A stretch of 62,140 nucleotides of DNA, taken from contig NZ_MUYM01000119.1 in the NCBI RefSeq assembly GCF_002150765.1, positions 1 through 62,140 of the forward strand, written 5' to 3'. A model generated the notes under the pieces. It had not been told where the DNA came from. It worked only from the letters and a program-made list of their open reading frames with translations, and made no database searches. Shown here piece after piece: positions 24,979 through 33,318 of this stretch (its first letter is position 1; each line of letters opens with the position of its first letter). Both the position numbers and the translations under genes were made by a program. Source of the DNA: Lentzea kentuckyensis (GTDB lineage Bacteria; Actinomycetota; Actinomycetes; Mycobacteriales; Pseudonocardiaceae).

Positions 24979-25761
24979 CTATTCCTCGACTGGCTCCGGC
25001 TTCTCGCGCTTCTTGCGCAACCAGCGGATGAACGTCCACGCGGCGCCCGCGATCACCGGCACGCTCAAACCGGTCAAAGCGCCGTAGTCCTTCATGAACT
25101 TCCCGAAGCTGTAAGAGAAGTTGACCTCGACTTCGACCTCGTGCGCGTAAGTCCGGTAGTGGATCGGGACGCCACCGGTGTCCTTGGCGACGTACAGCAC
25201 GAAGTCGAGGCGCAGGCTGCCGCTCTTCTGCGGGCGAACGTCCCACGCCCACTCGGCGAACCCTCCGTCGGGCAGTTCGCGCTGACCGTCGTCGCCACCG
25301 ACGCTGGTGATCTGGAATTCCGGGCCGCTCAGATGGGCGGTGAGCGCGCTGCCGACCTTCGCGGGCGCCACGGAGACGCGCCCGGTGCCGGGCAGACCGG
25401 ACGTCAGGTCGGGCGGCACGTCGCGGCCGGCCACCCGGACGGTGACGCGCTGGGCCTCGTTGACGCGCATGGGCGACGGGGCGCGGTAGACGACCTGGCC
25501 GTCCGCGAGCTGGAACCTCGTGGTGGACGGCGTGGCGGACCGCGTCGTGGGTGGTGTGGCGCATGGCAACAACGGATCGCACGGTGTCGGGGTGATCGGC
25601 CACCCCGTGAGATCGGGCGTGGACGTGGGCCACGGGGGCGTCGAAGGTGACGTCGTGACCGGAGCCGATGCGTGCTGGTTCTCGTTGAGAACAACGAGGA
25701 AACACACAGTCACCAACACCACGAACAACCCGAGCGAGACAAGGACGGCGCGCCAGTTCAT
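24979..25761 (-). CDS. membrane protein with extracellular beta domain, unknown function
   Basis: 260 residues: N-terminal membrane helix (VLVSLGLFVVLVTVCFLVVL), a Thr/Pro-rich linker with a Cys pair (CDPLLPC), an exported beta-rich domain (~85-215), a second membrane helix near SVPVIAGAAWTFI and a charged tail (RWLRKKREKPEP). No family recognised. The domain looks like an Ig or sandwich fold. The ATG at 25761 is chosen because GGGGAGGAGGT lies 7 bases upstream; a GTG three codons earlier would overlap that site. The gene downstream of it is the glycosyltransferase, with a small hairpin between. Confidence 0.65.
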   Translation of the reverse strand: MNWRAVLVSLGLFVVLVTVCFLVVLNENQHASAPVTTSPSTPPWPTSTPDLTGWPITPTPCDPLLPCATPPTTRSATPSTTRFQLADGQVVYRAPSPMRVNEAQRVTVRVAGRDVPPDLTSGLPGTGRVSVAPAKVGSALTAHLSGPEFQITSVGGDDGQRELPDGGFAEWAWDVRPQKSGSLRLDFVLYVAKDTGGVPIHYRTYAHEVEVEVNFSYSFGKFMKDYGALTGLSVPVIAGAAWTFIRWLRKKREKPEPVEE

Positions 25762-25816
25762 CGCGGTCACCTCCTCCCCTTCCCAGGTCGGTCCTGCTCA
25801 CCTCGCCGTTACGCGA

Positions 25817-25849
25817 GGAAGCCCCCGGACGAGGTGTCCAGGGGCTTCC
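25817..25849 (-). terminator. hairpin terminator after the PQQ-type dehydrogenase gene
   Basis: GGAAGCCCC-c-GGAC, loop GAGGT, GTCC-a-GGGGCTTCC; a nearly perfect 14-bp stem just past the stop at 25866. Confidence 0.75.
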
Positions 25850-25865
25850 AGTCAGGGAAGTGCGG

Positions 25866-27941
25866 CTAGTTCAGCGCCACCTTCAAGATCTTGGTGTTGC
25901 TGTTGCCCGCGGTGGAGTCCTTGTCACCGTTGGACGTGGTGACCCACAGCGAACCGTCCGGGGCGGGTTCCGGCGTCCGCAGCCGGCCGTAGGTGCCCTG
26001 GAAGTGCGACGTGGTGGTGCCGACCGACGAGCCGTTGATCTGCATGCGGTACAGACGTTCGCCGCGCAGGGCGGCCAGGAACAGCACGTCGTTCACGATC
26101 GCGAGGCCCGACGGGGACGCGGAGCCGACCGAGAAGGTCTTCTTCGGTGCCACGTAACCGCCGCACGAGCCGGAGGTGCCTTCGCAGGAGGGCCAGCCGT
26201 AGTTGCCGCCCTTCTGCAGCAGGTTGACCTCGTCCATGTTCGAGTTGCCGAGCTCGGCCTGCCACATGCGGCCCTGCGAGTCCGTGGCGAGGCCCTGGAC
26301 GTTGCGGTGGCCGTACGTCCAGACGTAGCGCGCGTTGCCGCCCTCGCTGAAGAACGGGTTGTCCGAAGGCACGGAGCCGTCGGGGTTCAGGCGCAGGACC
26401 TTGCCGCCCAGGTTCTGCTTGTTCTGGGCGTTCGCGCCGTTCTGGCCGTCGCCGGTGCCCGCGTAGAGCTTGCCGTCGGCACCGAAGCGCAGGCGGCCGC
26501 CGTTGTGGAACTTGTTGCGCGGGATGCCGGTCAGCAACGTGGTCCAGCCGGTCAGCGAGTTGCCCTCGATCTTCGCCCGCACGATCCGGTTGTCGCCGGA
26601 AGCCGTGTGGTAGACGTAGATCAGGCCGTCCGAGGCGAACGTCGGCGACAGCTCGATGCCGAGCAGACCGCCCTCGCCGTTGGTGCCGGAAACGCCGGGG
26701 ACCTTGCCCAAAGTCGTTTTGGTGCCCGACGGCGTGATCCTGACGATGTCCTGCGCGTCGCGGCGCGAGTAGACGCCGTCACCGTTGGGCAGGAAAGCGA
26801 GGCCCCACGGCACGTCGTTGTCGGTCGCGATCTGCGTGACGGCACCGACCTGGTCGCCACCGGACCTGGTCTTCACCGTCACCGCGTTCGAGGCGGGGCC
26901 GACGTTGCCGACGGCGTCGAAAGCCTTGACGGTGAAGGTGTACTCGGTGTTGGCCGCACGGCCGCCGATGGTCACGGACGTGCCGGTCGCGTCACCGACC
27001 TTCGTCACTCCGGTGTAGATCTCGTAGCGGGTCACGCCGACGTTGTCCGTCGCCGCGTCCCACGCCAGCGACACGGAGTTCGCCGTCGCGCCGGTGGAAC
27101 GCAGGTTCTTCGGCGCGGTCGGCGGGATCGGGTCGTCCTCGGCCGGCGGGGTTTTGAACTCCGCCGTGTTGGACGCCTGCGAGATGTTGCCCGCCGCGTC
27201 CTTCGCGTTGACGTAGAAGCCGTACGTGACGTTCGGCTTCAGGCCCGTCATCACCGTCGAGGTCGGCGTGGCCGGCACGGACTTCACGAACTGGCCGAGG
27301 TTGTAGATCTCGTACGAGGTCACCGCGACGTTGTCCGTCGAGGCCGTCCACGTCAGCTTCGCGGAGTCGGACTTGATGTCTGACGCGACGAGGTTCGCCG
27401 GGGCCGACGGCGGTTCCGGGTCGACCGGGCCGGAGTTGCCGAAGACCTGGAACTCCTGCAGGGAGTAGCCGTACGAGGTGCCGGTGCGGCAACGCGTCGT
27501 GCCGTACACGCGGACATAACGGCCCCGCCCGGTGACCGCCAGGTCCTCGACACCACCCTTGCCGTCGGCGGTGTTGTGGATGGACGTCCAGCTCGAGTCG
27601 TTCTCAGAGGTCTCGACCCGGTACGCCTTGGCGCACGAGAGGTCCCACTGCAGCCGGACCCGGCTGATGTTCGCGGACGCGCCGAGATCGACGCGAAGCC
27701 AGGCCGGATCGGTGTTCGACTTGCTGGCCCAGCGCGTGGCCGAGTTGCCGTCGACCGCGTTCTTCGGCGCGTAGTTCGCACCGCCGGACGCCGACTCGGT
27801 CGCGGGCTTGCCTTGGGACAGCAGGACATCGGCTGCGACCGCCGCGGGTGCGGCGGACACGAGCGAGGTCACCGCCACTGCGAGCGCAGTGGCCAGGATG
27901 CCGGTTCTGGTGACCGGCAGCCGCCGTGAACGGGGTGCCAC
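25866..27941 (-). CDS. secreted PQQ-dependent sugar dehydrogenase with F5/8-type C and two FN3 domains
   Basis: 691 residues. Signal peptide (~1-36, ending SAAPAAVAA), an F5/8 type C carbohydrate-binding domain (~37-167, WLRVDLGASANISRVRLQWD), two fibronectin-III modules (~176-265 and ~272-362, repeating PTAPKNLRSTG / SLAWDAATDNVGV), then a GSDH-type six-bladed propeller (~370-690, WGLAFLPNGDGVYS, GGLLGIELSP, YVWTYGHRNVQGLA). Propellers of this kind oxidise aldoses with PQQ and calcium; here the extra modules suggest tethering to polysaccharide. No PQQ biosynthesis genes are in the window. The GTG start has GGGAGG upstream. Monocistronic. Confidence 0.9.
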   Translation of the reverse strand: MAPRSRRLPVTRTGILATALAVAVTSLVSAAPAAVAADVLLSQGKPATESASGGANYAPKNAVDGNSATRWASKSNTDPAWLRVDLGASANISRVRLQWDLSCAKAYRVETSENDSSWTSIHNTADGKGGVEDLAVTGRGRYVRVYGTTRCRTGTSYGYSLQEFQVFGNSGPVDPEPPSAPANLVASDIKSDSAKLTWTASTDNVAVTSYEIYNLGQFVKSVPATPTSTVMTGLKPNVTYGFYVNAKDAAGNISQASNTAEFKTPPAEDDPIPPTAPKNLRSTGATANSVSLAWDAATDNVGVTRYEIYTGVTKVGDATGTSVTIGGRAANTEYTFTVKAFDAVGNVGPASNAVTVKTRSGGDQVGAVTQIATDNDVPWGLAFLPNGDGVYSRRDAQDIVRITPSGTKTTLGKVPGVSGTNGEGGLLGIELSPTFASDGLIYVYHTASGDNRIVRAKIEGNSLTGWTTLLTGIPRNKFHNGGRLRFGADGKLYAGTGDGQNGANAQNKQNLGGKVLRLNPDGSVPSDNPFFSEGGNARYVWTYGHRNVQGLATDSQGRMWQAELGNSNMDEVNLLQKGGNYGWPSCEGTSGSCGGYVAPKKTFSVGSASPSGLAIVNDVLFLAALRGERLYRMQINGSSVGTTTSHFQGTYGRLRTPEPAPDGSLWVTTSNGDKDSTAGNSNTKILKVALN

Positions 27942-28026
27942 AGGAGCCTCCCACTTTCGTTGGGAACGGAGGGTGCGGCGGCGGGCATTGCGTTCGGCTG
28001 GCGGCGGGTGTACGAGTGTTACAGAA

Positions 28027-28046
28027 AAACCGTAAACGTTTTCGAG
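28027..28046 (+). promoter_or_regulatory. LacI-type operator before the ABC importer operon
   Basis: CCGTAAACGTTTTCG contains the palindrome AAACGTTT (28034-28041), the CG-centred form bound by LacI-family repressors. It lies 38 bp before the first gene of the importer operon, whose last gene encodes a LacI regulator. Confidence 0.55.
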
Positions 28047-28079
28047 CGCCAGGTCCAGAGTCAGTTAGGGAGCCCCCAG

Positions 28080-29273
28080 ATGCGCTGGACAAGGAAGTTA
28101 CAGCTCGTCATCCCCGCCCTGTTGGTCGTCACCGCGTGTGGTGCGCCGGAGACCCCGCAGGCGCAGGACGCACCCACGACAGTGCCGGACAAGCCGTCGA
28201 AACCGGTCGAGCTCAACGTCCTCGACGTGGCCGGCAACCTGCAGCTCACCCAGGGCATGATCGACGAGTTCGTCAAGGCCAGCCCCGACTTCGTCAGCAA
28301 GGTCAACTACACCAAGGCGACCGCGCCGGACATGCCGGGCAAGCTCAAGGCCGAGCAGAACTCCGGCACCTCCCAGACCCACCTCGTGCTGACCGGTACC
28401 GACGGATTGTCCTCGGTGATCGAGCAGAAACTGGTCTACGAACTGCTCCCCGGATATTCGGCGAAGCTGCCGGACCTCGAGAAGACCTACCTCCCGCCCG
28501 CCTGGGAAATGCAGAAGCTCGCCCAGGGCCAGGGTGTCGCCGTCACCTACTACCCCGCCGGGCCGCTGCTGGAGTACGACCCGGCCAAGGTGCCCACCGC
28601 TCCGACGTCTCCCGCCGAACTGCTGGAGTGGGCCAAGGCGCACCCCGGCAAGTTCCAGTACGCGCGGCCCGCGAACTCCGGTCCTGGCAGGACGTTCCTG
28701 ATGGGACTTCCCTACCTGCTCGGCGACTCGGACCCCAAGGACCCGGAGAAGGGCTGGGAGAAGACCTGGGCGTACCTCAAGGAACTGGGGCAGTACGTCG
28801 ACAACTACCCCGGCGGCACCACCGATGTCATGAAGAACCTGGCGAACGGCACGTCGTGGATGGTCGCCTCGACCACCGGCTGGGACATCAACCCGCGCGT
28901 GCTCGGCTCGGTGCCGGAGGGCATGAAGATCGCGACCTTCAAGGGCTTCCACTGGGTCACCGACGCGCACTACGCGGTGGTGCCGAAGGGCGTCTCTGGT
29001 GACGTGCTGGCGGCGAACCTGGCCCTGATCAAGTTCATGCTGGATCCCAAGCAGCAGGCCAAGGCCTACGACAAGGGCTACTTCTACCCCGGTCCGGCGG
29101 TCAAGGACGTCACGCTGAAGATGGCGCCGCAGGAGTCGCAGGACGCGATCGCGAAGTTCGGCCGCGCCGAGTACGACAAGCTGATCACGGACAACCCCAA
29201 GGAGACCTCGCTTCCGGCGGCGCAGCAGGTGAAGGCGTTCCAGCGGTGGGACAGGGAGATCGGCAAGAAATGA
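28080..29273 (+). CDS. ABC transporter substrate-binding lipoprotein
   Basis: 397 residues with a lipoprotein signal (LVIPALLVVTAC, lipobox VTAC), so it is anchored to the outer membrane face by an acylated Cys. The body is a bilobed extracellular solute-binding protein (VELNVLDVAGNLQLTQGMIDEFVK... GTSWMVASTTGWDINP). With two unequal permeases and a PotA-type ATPase it resembles the spermidine/putrescine-iron-phosphonate class (POT/Fe type) rather than typical sugar systems. The ATG at 28080 follows TTAGGGAG. The stop overlaps the ATPase start. Confidence 0.88.
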   Translation: MRWTRKLQLVIPALLVVTACGAPETPQAQDAPTTVPDKPSKPVELNVLDVAGNLQLTQGMIDEFVKASPDFVSKVNYTKATAPDMPGKLKAEQNSGTSQTHLVLTGTDGLSSVIEQKLVYELLPGYSAKLPDLEKTYLPPAWEMQKLAQGQGVAVTYYPAGPLLEYDPAKVPTAPTSPAELLEWAKAHPGKFQYARPANSGPGRTFLMGLPYLLGDSDPKDPEKGWEKTWAYLKELGQYVDNYPGGTTDVMKNLANGTSWMVASTTGWDINPRVLGSVPEGMKIATFKGFHWVTDAHYAVVPKGVSGDVLAANLALIKFMLDPKQQAKAYDKGYFYPGPAVKDVTLKMAPQESQDAIAKFGRAEYDKLITDNPKETSLPAAQQVKAFQRWDREIGKK

Positions 29274-30340
29274 GCCCTCACATCTCCGGGCAACGGTTTG
29301 CCGAGCTGCACCTGGACCACGTGCGGCGGGCGTTCGGGGACACCGTTGCCCTTCAGGGCATGGACCTGACGATCAAGGGCGGCGAGTTCGTCGCCCTGCT
29401 CGGGCCGTCCGGCTGCGGGAAGTCCACCGCGTTGAACTGCCTGGCGGGGCTGCTGCCGTTGACCGGCGGGCGGATCACGCTGGACGGCAGGCGCATCGAC
29501 GACCTGCCGCCGGAGAAGCGCGGGTTCGGCATGGTGTTCCAGAACTACGCGCTGTTCCCGCACATGTCGGTGCGGCGCAACATCGGGTTCGGGCTGTCCA
29601 TGCGCAAGACCGCCAAGGCCGAGCTGAACCGGCGGGTGGACGAGGCCGTGCGGCTCGTTCAGCTCGAAGAACACGAGCACAAGTTCCCGGCACAGCTTTC
29701 CGGCGGCCAGCAGCAACGGGTGGCGATCGCCCGCGCGATCGTCCTTGAACCACCACTGGTGCTGATGGACGAACCACTGTCCAACCTGGACGCCGCGTTG
29801 CGCCTGGAGATGCGCACCGAGATCCGCAGGCTGCACCAGTCGCTGGGGCTCACCACCGTCTACGTCACGCACGACCAGGAGGAGGCGCTGGCCCTCGCCG
29901 ACCGTCTCGTGGTCCTGCGGCTCGGCGAGGTGCAGCAGGTCGGTTCGCCGGAGGAGGTCTACGCACACCCGGTGAACCGGTACGTCGCCGGATTCATGGG
30001 CTACCGCAACATGATCCCGGTGACCGTCACCGCCGAGGACGGCGAGAACGCGACCGTCCGCACCGAGGACGGCATCGAACTCGTTGGCGTCAAACGGGAA
30101 GAGCTGTCCGACAAGGCTGTCGCGGCGGTCCGGCCCGAGGACTTCACGGTCGTCACCGAGGCCGGGGACAACACGCTCGAAGCCACCGTCGAGATCGTCG
30201 AGTACCACGGCCGTGAGCAGGCGGTGGAAGCGCGACTGAAGAACGGCGAACAGCTGCACGTCCGCACGAACTCACGACTGGCTCCCGGCGACACCATCCG
30301 GCTGAAGGTGCCGACCGAACGCGTCCTGGTGTTCACATGA
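29270..30340 (+). CDS. ABC transporter ATP-binding protein (PotA/MalK-like)
   Basis: 356-residue importer ATPase. Walker A GPSGCGKST, Q-loop VFQNYALFPHM, signature LSGGQQQRVAIARA, Walker B LVLMDEP and the H-loop VTHDQEEAL are all intact. The C-terminal ~110 residues form a TOBE-type regulatory domain (NMIPVTVTAEDG ... VKVPTERVLVF-like end). It drives the import complex with the two following permeases. Overlaps on both sides (ATGA). Confidence 0.94.
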   Translation: MSPHISGQRFAELHLDHVRRAFGDTVALQGMDLTIKGGEFVALLGPSGCGKSTALNCLAGLLPLTGGRITLDGRRIDDLPPEKRGFGMVFQNYALFPHMSVRRNIGFGLSMRKTAKAELNRRVDEAVRLVQLEEHEHKFPAQLSGGQQQRVAIARAIVLEPPLVLMDEPLSNLDAALRLEMRTEIRRLHQSLGLTTVYVTHDQEEALALADRLVVLRLGEVQQVGSPEEVYAHPVNRYVAGFMGYRNMIPVTVTAEDGENATVRTEDGIELVGVKREELSDKAVAAVRPEDFTVVTEAGDNTLEATVEIVEYHGREQAVEARLKNGEQLHVRTNSRLAPGDTIRLKVPTERVLVFT

Positions 30341-31227
30341 CGACCGTGATGGAGAGGGCTTCACTCAAGCATCGGCTGGCCGAGAAGGGCGTCGACCGCG
30401 TCCTGTGGCTGCTGGCGCCGGGCGCGGTGTTCGTGGTGCTGCTGTTCGTCTACCCGTTCCTGTACGGGTTGCAGCTCAGCTTCCAGCCGAAGGGCGGCGG
30501 CAGCCCGTTCCAGAACTACGTCACCTTCTTCCAGGACGAGTACCTGGCGGAGACCGTCTGGATCACGCTGCGGCTCGGGTTGCCGGCGGCGCTGTTCAAC
30601 GTGCTCGCGTCCATCCCGATCGCGTTCCGGATGCGCGGCCGGTTCCGGGGCAAGAGAGCGCTCACCACACTGCTCGTCATCCCGATCACCCTCGGCACCG
30701 TGCTGACGGCGGAAGGGCTCCTCGCGTTCTTCGGGCCGACGGGGTGGTTCAACCGGATCCTGCTGGCACTGGGCGCGGACGAGCCGGCGAAGCTGACCCA
30801 CAACTACTGGGGCGTGCTGTTCAGCCTTATCATCACCGGCTTCCCGTTCGCGTTCCTGCTGACACTGTCGTACCTGTCCGGCATCGACCCCACGCTCGAA
30901 CAGGCCGCGGCGACGCTGGGAGCCTCGAAGCGGCAACGGTTCCGGACGATCACCATGCCGTTGCTGGCACCCGGCCTGGCCGTCACGTTCTGTCTTTCGT
31001 TCGTGCTCGCGTTCTCCGTGTTCCCGAGTGCGGTCATGGTCGGCGACCCGGCCGGTGAGACGCACGTGATGTCGATCGCCGCGTACGAGACGGCGTTGCG
31101 GGACAACGACTTCGCGCTGGGCTCGGCGATCGCGATGCTGATGGCGCTGGTGATGCTGATCGTGATCGGCGTGGTGCTCATCTGGCGCACGACGCTCTAC
31201 CGCGGTGCGACGGGAGGCAAGGGATGA
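30337..31227 (+). CDS. ABC transporter permease 1
   Basis: 296-residue permease with six predicted helices, beginning WLLAPGAVFVVLLFVYPFLYG. The ATPase-contact (EAA) loop is LEQAAATLGASKRQRFRTITMPLLAPG. PotB-like in length. It forms a heterodimeric channel with the next gene product. It overlaps neighbours by 4 bp on either side. Confidence 0.92.
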   Translation: MTTVMERASLKHRLAEKGVDRVLWLLAPGAVFVVLLFVYPFLYGLQLSFQPKGGGSPFQNYVTFFQDEYLAETVWITLRLGLPAALFNVLASIPIAFRMRGRFRGKRALTTLLVIPITLGTVLTAEGLLAFFGPTGWFNRILLALGADEPAKLTHNYWGVLFSLIITGFPFAFLLTLSYLSGIDPTLEQAAATLGASKRQRFRTITMPLLAPGLAVTFCLSFVLAFSVFPSAVMVGDPAGETHVMSIAAYETALRDNDFALGSAIAMLMALVMLIVIGVVLIWRTTLYRGATGGKG

Positions 31228-32048
31228 GGCTCGCTGCTCGTCCGTCCGTGTGGCTGACATGGGGCGCTCTGGCGTTCTTCATGCTGAACCTGATCGGCAT
31301 CGTGGGCGCCGTCGTCACGAACTCGTTCGCCGAGTCGTGGTTCGGCACGTGGCTGCCCAATGGGTACACCGGCAAGTGGTACGGCGAGGCGTGGCGCGAC
31401 TACCGGCTGTTGGACGTGCTCGTCGTGACGTTCCAGGTCGCGATCTCGGTCGTCGTCATCTCCGTCCTCATCGGAGTTCCTACTGCCTACGCACTGGCGC
31501 GCCGCAACTTCCCCGGCAAGAAGCTGCTCAACGTGCTGTTCCTGCTGCCGATCCTGATGCCCCCGATGACGTACGGCATCCCGCTCGCGACGGTGCTGTA
31601 CAAGTTCCACCTGGCGGGCAGCATGTTCGGCGTGATCGCGGCGAACCTGGTGCCGGCCGTGCCGTTCGTGGTGCTGACGATGACGCCGTTCATCGAGCAG
31701 ATCGACACGAAGATCGAGTCGGCGGCCCGGATGTGCGGCGCCACCACGTTCGCCATCTTCACCCGCGTGCTCGCGCCGCTGCTCGTACCAGGCATCCTGG
31801 CGGCGTCGATCCTGGTGCTCGTGCGGACGGTGGGCATGTTCGAACTGACGTTCCTCACGGCCGGTCCGACCAGCCAGACGCTGGTGGTGTCGCTGTACGA
31901 GGCCATGTCGTCCGCGGGCATCAGGCCACAACAGATGGTCGACTCGATGGCCGTGATCTACACGGCGTCCATGCTGGTCCTGCTGGTGATCGCGCTCAGG
32001 TTCGTGAACCCGACCCAGCTCGTGACCAGACTCAAGGACCCGGCCTGA
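31224..32048 (+). CDS. ABC transporter permease 2
   Basis: 274-residue permease, PotC-like. Helices start at LTWGALAFFMLNLIGIVGAVV; the EAA loop is IESAARMCGATTFAIFTRVLAPLLVPG. It is the last transport gene of the operon; the LacI gene starts 53 bp later on the same strand. Confidence 0.92.
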   Translation: MRLAARPSVWLTWGALAFFMLNLIGIVGAVVTNSFAESWFGTWLPNGYTGKWYGEAWRDYRLLDVLVVTFQVAISVVVISVLIGVPTAYALARRNFPGKKLLNVLFLLPILMPPMTYGIPLATVLYKFHLAGSMFGVIAANLVPAVPFVVLTMTPFIEQIDTKIESAARMCGATTFAIFTRVLAPLLVPGILAASILVLVRTVGMFELTFLTAGPTSQTLVVSLYEAMSSAGIRPQQMVDSMAVIYTASMLVLLVIALRFVNPTQLVTRLKDPA

Positions 32049-32100
32049 CACCTGACCCGTCATGATTGTTTCAACCGGCAGTTCGAGGGTGAGGTAACCA

Positions 32101-33084
32101 GTGGCAGTCACCATCCGCGACGTGGCACGCAGGGCGCACGTATCGGTCGCCACCGTTTCGCGTGCGCTGACCTCCCCCGAACTGGTCCGCCCGGAGACCA
32201 GATCACGGGTGCTGGCCGCCGCCTCCGACCTCGGCTACCAGCCCAACCGGGCGGCTCGAGGGCTGATCACCGGCAAGACCGGCAACATCGGCATCGTCGT
32301 GCCGGACCTCGACAACCCGTTCTTCACGGGCGTGCTCAAGGCCGTGCAGGCACGCGCGATGCAGGCGGACTACGCGGTGTTCGTGGCGGACAGCGACGAG
32401 GACCCGGTGGCCGAGGCCAAGCTCGTGCACGCGATGGCCAAGCAGGTCGACGGCGTCGTGCTGTGCGCGCCGGGCCTGGAGGACTCGCAGGTCTACGAGG
32501 TGGCCGGCGCGACGTCGCTGGTGCTGCTGAACCGGCGCCTGCCCGGCGTGCCCGCCGCGTTGATGGACTCGGCGGGTGGAATGCACGCGATCATCGACCA
32601 CCTCGTCGCGTTGGGACACCGGCGGATCGCCTACCTGAACGGGCCGCGCACCTCGTGGTCCAACCAGGAGCGTCGCCGGGGCCTGTTGTCGGCGGTTGCC
32701 CAGCACGGCGTGGATCTGGTGGATCTCGGACCGTTCGCGCCGCGCTACGAAGGCGGATTGCAGGCCGCTGACTTGGCCGTGGCGGCCGATACGACCGCGA
32801 TCGTCGCCTACAACGACATCATGGCTCTGGGCGTCCTGGCGCGGCTCAGGGACCGCGGAATCTCGGTTCCCGGCGACGTGTCGGTGACCGGGTTCGACGA
32901 CCTGACGTACGCGGCGCTGTGCTCGCCCGCGTTGACAACGGTGGCAATGCCTGTGGCGCAGGCGGGACGCACGGCCGTGAACCTGTTGCTCGACTGGCTG
33001 GACTCGGACAACACCGAGGTTCCGCAGATCGTGGCGGAGACGCAACTCATCGTGCGGGGCACCACCACACCACCGCGCCGGTAA
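32101..33084 (+). CDS. LacI-family transcriptional regulator
   Basis: 327 residues. Helix-turn-helix and hinge at the N-terminus (VTIRDVARRAHVSVATVSRALTSPELV, then YQPNRAARGL), followed by a periplasmic-binding-protein-like ligand domain (GNIGIVVPDLDNPFFTGVL, ALGVLARLRDRGISVPGDVSVTGFDD). It probably represses the importer operon through the CG-centred palindrome at 28034 until the imported compound or its derivative binds. GTG start with GAGGTAACCA upstream. Confidence 0.93.
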   Translation: MAVTIRDVARRAHVSVATVSRALTSPELVRPETRSRVLAAASDLGYQPNRAARGLITGKTGNIGIVVPDLDNPFFTGVLKAVQARAMQADYAVFVADSDEDPVAEAKLVHAMAKQVDGVVLCAPGLEDSQVYEVAGATSLVLLNRRLPGVPAALMDSAGGMHAIIDHLVALGHRRIAYLNGPRTSWSNQERRRGLLSAVAQHGVDLVDLGPFAPRYEGGLQAADLAVAADTTAIVAYNDIMALGVLARLRDRGISVPGDVSVTGFDDLTYAALCSPALTTVAMPVAQAGRTAVNLLLDWLDSDNTEVPQIVAETQLIVRGTTTPPRR

Positions 33085-33088
33085 CTGC

Positions 33089-33137
33089 GATGAAGGGCTC
33101 CTTCATCCACCTGAGGTGGATGAAGGAGCCCTTCATC
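33089..33137. repeat. 49-bp perfect palindrome, copy 2
   Basis: Two 24-bp arms (33089-33112 and 33114-33137) are exactly complementary around a single G; the centre is CCACCTGAGGTGG. It starts 4 bases after the lacI stop. Same architecture as 17299-17347 and 35135-35189. Confidence 0.85.
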
Positions 33138-33149
33138 CCAAAATGCAAG

Positions 33150-33199
33150 GCGGCCCCGGCAAGGGCGTCTGGGGGGAGTACGCCGTGAGCCGGGGCCGC
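33150..33199. repeat. inverted repeat, possible structured RNA
   Basis: GCGGCCCCGGC (33150-33160) pairs with GCCGGGGCCGC (33189-33199). Inside the 28-base loop GGCGT and ACGCC can pair as well, leaving a purine-rich tip (CTGGGGGGAG). The function is unknown. Confidence 0.5.
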
Positions 33200-33255
33200 G
33201 AAGCGGCTGGGCCCGAGGGGGGAGGGGGCCTGGCACCGCTTGGTGTTCCACTCTG

Positions 33256-33297
33256 CCCTGAGCGGACGGAATCCGCCAGGGTGGATGTACCTGTTTT
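33256..33297 (+). terminator. intrinsic terminator after the LacI gene
   Basis: CCCT-ga-GCGGA, loop CGGAA, TCCGC-c-AGGG (33256-33281), followed by a T5 run at 33293-33297. It separates the lacI operon from the convergent FadD-like gene. Confidence 0.6.
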
Positions 33298-33318
33298 TGG
33301 ATTTCTCGTACGTACGGG

